Source: Pedobacter sandarakinus (GTDB lineage: Bacteria; Bacteroidota; Bacteroidia; Sphingobacteriales; Sphingobacteriaceae). From it: a DNA stretch of 64,000 nucleotides. Positions 60,660 through 64,000 of this stretch are shown here, piece by piece. The position numbers were made by a program, and so were the translations under genes. The stretch is taken from positions 1 through 64,000 of the forward strand of contig NZ_JAPIVG010000001.1 in NCBI RefSeq assembly GCF_026240095.1, written 5' to 3'. Numbering within the stretch: the first letter of the stretch is position 1; every line of letters begins with the position of its first letter. The notes under the pieces are model-generated. The model did not search any database. It was given only the letters and a program-made list of their open reading frames with translations, and was not told where the DNA came from.

Positions 60660-61764
60660 CTACACCAAGTTACCTGCGATTTTATTACTGGCCGATGGTA
60701 CGGTTTTTTACGGCAAAGCTGCCGGAAAAATTGGCACCACAACGGGCGAAATTTGTTTTAATACCGGGATGACAGGTTACCAGGAAATTTTTACTGATCC
60801 CAGTTATTTCGGACAAATAATGGTTACCACCAATTCGCATATCGGCAATTACGGTATCCAAAGAGAGGAAATTGAATCTGATTCGATTAAAATTGCTGGT
60901 TTGGTTTGCAAGAATTACAACATTGTTTATAGCCGTAAGCAAGCAACAGAATCTATTCAGGATTATTTCCAGAATGATAACTTAGTGGCCATTTCTGATA
61001 TCGACACGAGGGCGCTTGTACGTCATATTAGAGATAAAGGTGCCATGAATGCGATTATTTCTTCTGAGATAACTGATTTAGATGAATTGAAACAGAAACT
61101 GGCAGAGGTGCCATCAATGGAGGGGTTAGAGCTTTCTTCTAAGGTGAGTACAAACGAACCATATTTTTTTGGTAACCCAGATGCGAGCCTAAAAGTTGCT
61201 GCATTGGATCTTGGCATTAAGAAAAACATCCTTCGTAGTTTCGAAAACAGAGATATTTATGTTCAGGTATTTCCGGCTAAAACCACTTTCTCCGAAATGG
61301 AAAAATTTAGTCCCGATGGATATTTTATTTCTAATGGTCCTGGCGATCCATCAGTGATGCCATATGCTGTAAATACCATTAAAGAAATTTTAGAGGAAAA
61401 CAAACCTTTATTCGGAATTTGCTTAGGGCACCAACTATTGGCGGAAGCCAACGACATTGGCACCATGAAAATGTTTAATGGTCACCGTGGGTTAAATCAT
61501 CCCGTAAAAAATGTTATAAAAAACCACTGCGAAGTTACTTCGCAAAACCATGGTTTCGGTGTTGTACCAGACGAGGTTTTAAAATCTGATAAAGTAGAGG
61601 TTACCCACATCAATTTGAATGACAAATCTATCGAGGGCATCCGAGTTAAGGGTAAAAAAGCATTTTCTGTACAGTACCACCCAGAATCATCTCCTGGCCC
61701 GCACGATTCTCGTTACCTGTTCGATGATTTTGTAAACGTAATGAAGGGCGAATTGGTCTGGTAG
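60652..61764 (+). CDS. carA: Carbamoyl-phosphate synthase, small (glutaminase) subunit
   Basis: A 370-residue subunit that hydrolyses glutamine to supply ammonia for carbamoyl phosphate, used in pyrimidine and arginine synthesis. The N-terminal domain begins LLADGTVFYGKAAGKIG and includes GMTGYQEIFTDPSYFGQI. The class I amidotransferase domain has FGICLGHQLLA with the nucleophile Cys and VQYHPESSPGPHD with His and Glu. Normal length. The large subunit carB is not beside it; an ABC exporter follows after a terminator. Confidence 0.97.
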   Translation: MTNYTKLPAILLLADGTVFYGKAAGKIGTTTGEICFNTGMTGYQEIFTDPSYFGQIMVTTNSHIGNYGIQREEIESDSIKIAGLVCKNYNIVYSRKQATESIQDYFQNDNLVAISDIDTRALVRHIRDKGAMNAIISSEITDLDELKQKLAEVPSMEGLELSSKVSTNEPYFFGNPDASLKVAALDLGIKKNILRSFENRDIYVQVFPAKTTFSEMEKFSPDGYFISNGPGDPSVMPYAVNTIKEILEENKPLFGICLGHQLLAEANDIGTMKMFNGHRGLNHPVKNVIKNHCEVTSQNHGFGVVPDEVLKSDKVEVTHINLNDKSIEGIRVKGKKAFSVQYHPESSPGPHDSRYLFDDFVNVMKGELVW

Positions 61765-61813
61765 CCAATTAATATGATAAAGCAACTGATGTAGGCATCA
61801 TTACTACAATGAT

Positions 61814-61865
61814 AAATCTGCGAACCTTTAGCTTATTGGCTTAAGCTTCGCAGATTTTGTTGTTT
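61814..61865 (+). terminator. Terminator of carA
   Basis: A perfect 11-bp stem AAATCTGCGAA (61814-61824) with TTCGCAGATTT (61847-61857), a structured 22-base loop, then TTTTGTTGTTT. Confidence 0.85.
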
Positions 61866-61959
61866 ATTCCTTTGGCCTTCAAAAAACTATCTGGCGTTTT
61901 TTTGGGTACGTAAAATAAAACTCATCATCTATTCACTTAAAGGTTGTTACATTAGCACC

Positions 61960-62724
61960 ATGGAAACAAAAAAAGCCATTATCAGCGTAAAAAATCTGTT
62001 TAAAAAATATGATGATTTTACCGCTGTAGAGGATTTAAGTTTTGAAGTTTATGAAAATGAAATTTTTGGCTTACTTGGGCCAAACGGTGCGGGTAAAACG
62101 ACTACGCTGGAAATCATTGAAACTTTAAGAGCTAAAACTGCTGGCGAAATTATAGTTGATGGATTTTCCGTAGACAAGCATCCGCAGGATATTAAAAAAA
62201 TAATTGGTGTACAACTCCAGGCAGCGGGCTACTACCCTAACCTAAACCTCCTAGAGCTTATTGAGCTTTTTGCCGGTTTATATGGTGCTAACATTATACC
62301 AATGGAGATGCTTGAGAAGGTAAACCTACAAGACAAAGCAAAAGCAAAATACAAAGCTTTATCTGGCGGGCAAAAGCAGCGTTTCTCTATCGCAACCACA
62401 TTAATTAATCAACCAAAAATAATTTTTCTTGATGAGCCAACAACCGGTTTAGACCCACAGGCACGCAGAAATTTATGGGATTTAATTATTGAAATTAGAG
62501 ACGCCGGCACCACAGTTGTAATTACGACGCATTACATGGATGAAGCGGAACAATTGTGCGATCGCGTAGCCTTTGTAGAGCGAGGACAGATTATTGCACT
62601 AGATACGCCAGATAATCTTATTGACCAATTGGTAAACAGTGGTTTTGAGCGTAAAAAGGAGGTGAAGAAGGCTAACCTGGAAGATGTTTTTATTAATTTA
62701 ACAGGTAAAGAGTGGAGAGAATAA
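61960..62724 (+). CDS. ABC-2 transporter ATP-binding protein
   Basis: A 254-residue ATPase subunit. Walker A is GPNGAGKTTT, the Q loop lies around GVQLQAAGYYP, the signature is LSGGQKQRFS, Walker B is IIFLDEPTTGLDPQ and the H loop is ITTHYMDEAEQLCDRVAF. It belongs to the drug/polysaccharide/Nod export branch (DrrA-like). Its membrane partner follows 65 bases downstream. The substrate is not inferable. Confidence 0.95.
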   Translation: METKKAIISVKNLFKKYDDFTAVEDLSFEVYENEIFGLLGPNGAGKTTTLEIIETLRAKTAGEIIVDGFSVDKHPQDIKKIIGVQLQAAGYYPNLNLLELIELFAGLYGANIIPMEMLEKVNLQDKAKAKYKALSGGQKQRFSIATTLINQPKIIFLDEPTTGLDPQARRNLWDLIIEIRDAGTTVVITTHYMDEAEQLCDRVAFVERGQIIALDTPDNLIDQLVNSGFERKKEVKKANLEDVFINLTGKEWRE

Positions 62725-62789
62725 TCGCTCAGCTAAACTGGTAAAAAGCAACCTTAACACAAAACGATATAACAGATTTACGATAAATC

Positions 62790-63899
62790 ATGGGCGAAAA
62801 AAATGCAAAAGCTGCTTCGGGCAGTAATAAGTACAGCAATGTTAAGGCAACTTTGGCCTTGGCGAAGGCTAGTTTCCGATCCATTATGCGCAGCCCGTCT
62901 GCCGTGGTTTTTACGTTAGCCTTTCCATTGATCTTCATTCTGGTATTTGGTTTTCTGGGCGGTGGCGGCACACGGATAGACGTGGGTGTTACGCCAGGGT
63001 CTGACCTTAATAGCCCCGTTATTACGATGCTTGATAAAACGGGAATGATTCGGCTGGTGCTAGATAAAAGCAAAGCTGATTATGATAAACTCTTGGAAAA
63101 GGGAAATATCGATGCCATGATTGATGTGCATAGGAAGGTAAATACTGCTGCTTATTCTGTAAATGTAGTTTATACCTCTGCATCTAGAGATAAAGGTGGA
63201 ATTTTAAAATCTGTATTGAATAGTGTTTTCTATGATAAGACCTTAAAGCCAACAGTTGCCGAGATCAAGGAGAGTACTGTTACCGGAAGAGCGTATAAAA
63301 CCATCGATTTTATTTTACCTGGTCAGCTGGGTTTCTCGCTTTTAAGTACCGGGGTGTTTGGAACCGCATTCGTTTTTTTAAGCTTGCGCCAAACACTCGT
63401 AATTAAACGTTTTTTTGCCACACCGGTTAGTAGAGCTAGCATTGTTATTGGTGAGGGCATTGCAAGAATCGGCTTTGCCCTAATTGGGGCCTTATTCATC
63501 ATCTTAATAGGTCATTTCTTTTTTGGTTTTACATTAGTGCATGGAGCAATTACGGTGCTTAATATGTTGCTGCTTGCTACCTTGGGTGTCATCGTTTTTA
63601 TGGGATTTGGCTTTATCATCTCTGGGATCGCAAAAAACGAAAGCATGGTTCCACCAATTTCAAATATTGTAACCCTTCCTCAGTTTTTATTATCGGGCAC
63701 ATTCTTTTCTATCGAGGCTTTTCCGAAATGGTTGCAACCCATCAGCAGGGCTTTGCCATTAACCTATTTGAACGATGCCATGAGAAAAGTGGCTTTTGAA
63801 GGGGCCGGTTTGTGGGATGTGAATTTCCAGATTATGATTTTACTAATCTGGGGAATTGTAATTTACGCCGTAGCAGTTAAAGTATTCAAGTGGGAATAA
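62790..63899 (+). CDS. ABC-2 type transporter permease
   Basis: A 369-residue inner-membrane protein of the ABC2_membrane_3 type: one N-terminal membrane segment (AVVFTLAFPLIFILVFGFLGGGG, about residues 37-59), a large periplasmic domain of about 120 residues, then five or six helices including FLLSGTFFSIEAFPKWLQPISRALPLTYLNDAMR, the typical C-terminal signature. It pairs with the preceding ATPase to export an unknown substrate. Confidence 0.92.
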   Translation: MGEKNAKAASGSNKYSNVKATLALAKASFRSIMRSPSAVVFTLAFPLIFILVFGFLGGGGTRIDVGVTPGSDLNSPVITMLDKTGMIRLVLDKSKADYDKLLEKGNIDAMIDVHRKVNTAAYSVNVVYTSASRDKGGILKSVLNSVFYDKTLKPTVAEIKESTVTGRAYKTIDFILPGQLGFSLLSTGVFGTAFVFLSLRQTLVIKRFFATPVSRASIVIGEGIARIGFALIGALFIILIGHFFFGFTLVHGAITVLNMLLLATLGVIVFMGFGFIISGIAKNESMVPPISNIVTLPQFLLSGTFFSIEAFPKWLQPISRALPLTYLNDAMRKVAFEGAGLWDVNFQIMILLIWGIVIYAVAVKVFKWE

Positions 63900-63968
63900 T
63901 ACAATATGGGATTTAAAACCCTATTCTAAACTTAACTTTTTTTAACTTTTATGGTTATTTTATTGAAG

Positions 63969-64000
63969 TACTTTTGAAGAAAAAGGCTTGATGAAATTTT
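63969..64000 (+). promoter_or_regulatory. -7 promoter element and start of a gene leaving the window
   Basis: TACTTTTG (63969-63976) followed 14 bases later by an ATG at 63991 (MKF then the window ends). The pattern equals the short-leader promoters elsewhere in this window, so a new gene probably begins here; nothing more can be said. Confidence 0.4.

Noticed and set aside
63903-63925. Terminator after the ABC permease
   Set aside because: The GGG/CCC stem is short and imperfect; a T-rich stretch follows only further on, so it is not called.

Overview
The window reads as chromosomal DNA from a Bacteroidota member of the Sphingobacteriaceae, most like Pedobacter. The grounds are a SusC/SusD pair next to a GH30 glycosidase, the type IX secretion protein PorT plus a separate T9SS-sorted protein, the bamA-ompH-ompH order downstream of uppS, split transketolase subunits, a membrane pyrophosphatase, the near absence of Shine-Dalgarno sequences, and many promoters of the Bacteroidota type (TTG, about 19-21 bases, then TAnnTTTG). 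I see no rRNA, tRNA, CRISPR array, complete insertion sequence or prophage. Most of the window is a housekeeping chromosome.

Layout. 0-8 kb: an APC permease, the membrane pyrophosphatase, a second APC permease, an outer-membrane porin and a MarC-type protein. 8-18 kb, mostly minus strand: an rRNA methyltransferase, a periplasmic-binding-protein-like lipoprotein, guaA, a dCMP deaminase, a FHS sugar transporter, a LysE exporter, a lipoprotein, a long PurF paralogue and murI. 18-29 kb, minus strand: an envelope-biogenesis run (two OmpH/Skp chaperones, bamA, uppS, a beta-barrel protein, nadK, a CBS protein, an alpha/beta hydrolase), then YqeY, a short-chain dehydrogenase, porT and the menaquinone methyltransferase. 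29-44 kb: engB, a UbiA-type prenyltransferase, an M3 peptidase, a Bcr-type exporter, a large APC permease, kup with an unannotated 50-residue membrane protein, a mini T9SS cargo, a FAH-family enzyme, an M23 peptidase, Bcp and the two transketolase halves. 44-50 kb: an ECF sigma operon with a repeat-containing membrane partner and a Spy-like periplasmic protein, an aminotransferase and a two-component system. 50-58 kb: a 7TM receptor fused to a transposase-type zinc ribbon, followed by SusC, SusD and a GH30 enzyme. 58-64 kb: a lipoprotein, an RluA-type enzyme, panB, carA preceded by a short overlapping leader ORF, and an ABC-2 exporter.

The most unusual item is the protein at 49836-51740. It joins a signal peptide, a periplasmic 7TMR-DISM sensor region, a 7TM module and a coiled coil to the zinc-ribbon and helical N-terminal part of IS1595-family transposases, with no catalytic DDE domain. 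It sits directly upstream of the glycan-uptake locus. The gap between them carries an imperfect 19-bp direct repeat (92 bp apart) and a long hairpin, and no classical SusR, HTCS or ECF/FecR regulator lies beside this SusCD pair. I propose it as a membrane-tethered one-component regulator built from a domesticated transposase DNA-binding region. That is inference. Other points of interest are the carA leader ORF, the kup-linked small protein, -7 elements abutting start codons, the relocated glutamate in the pyrophosphatase and a three-repeat partner of the sigma factor.
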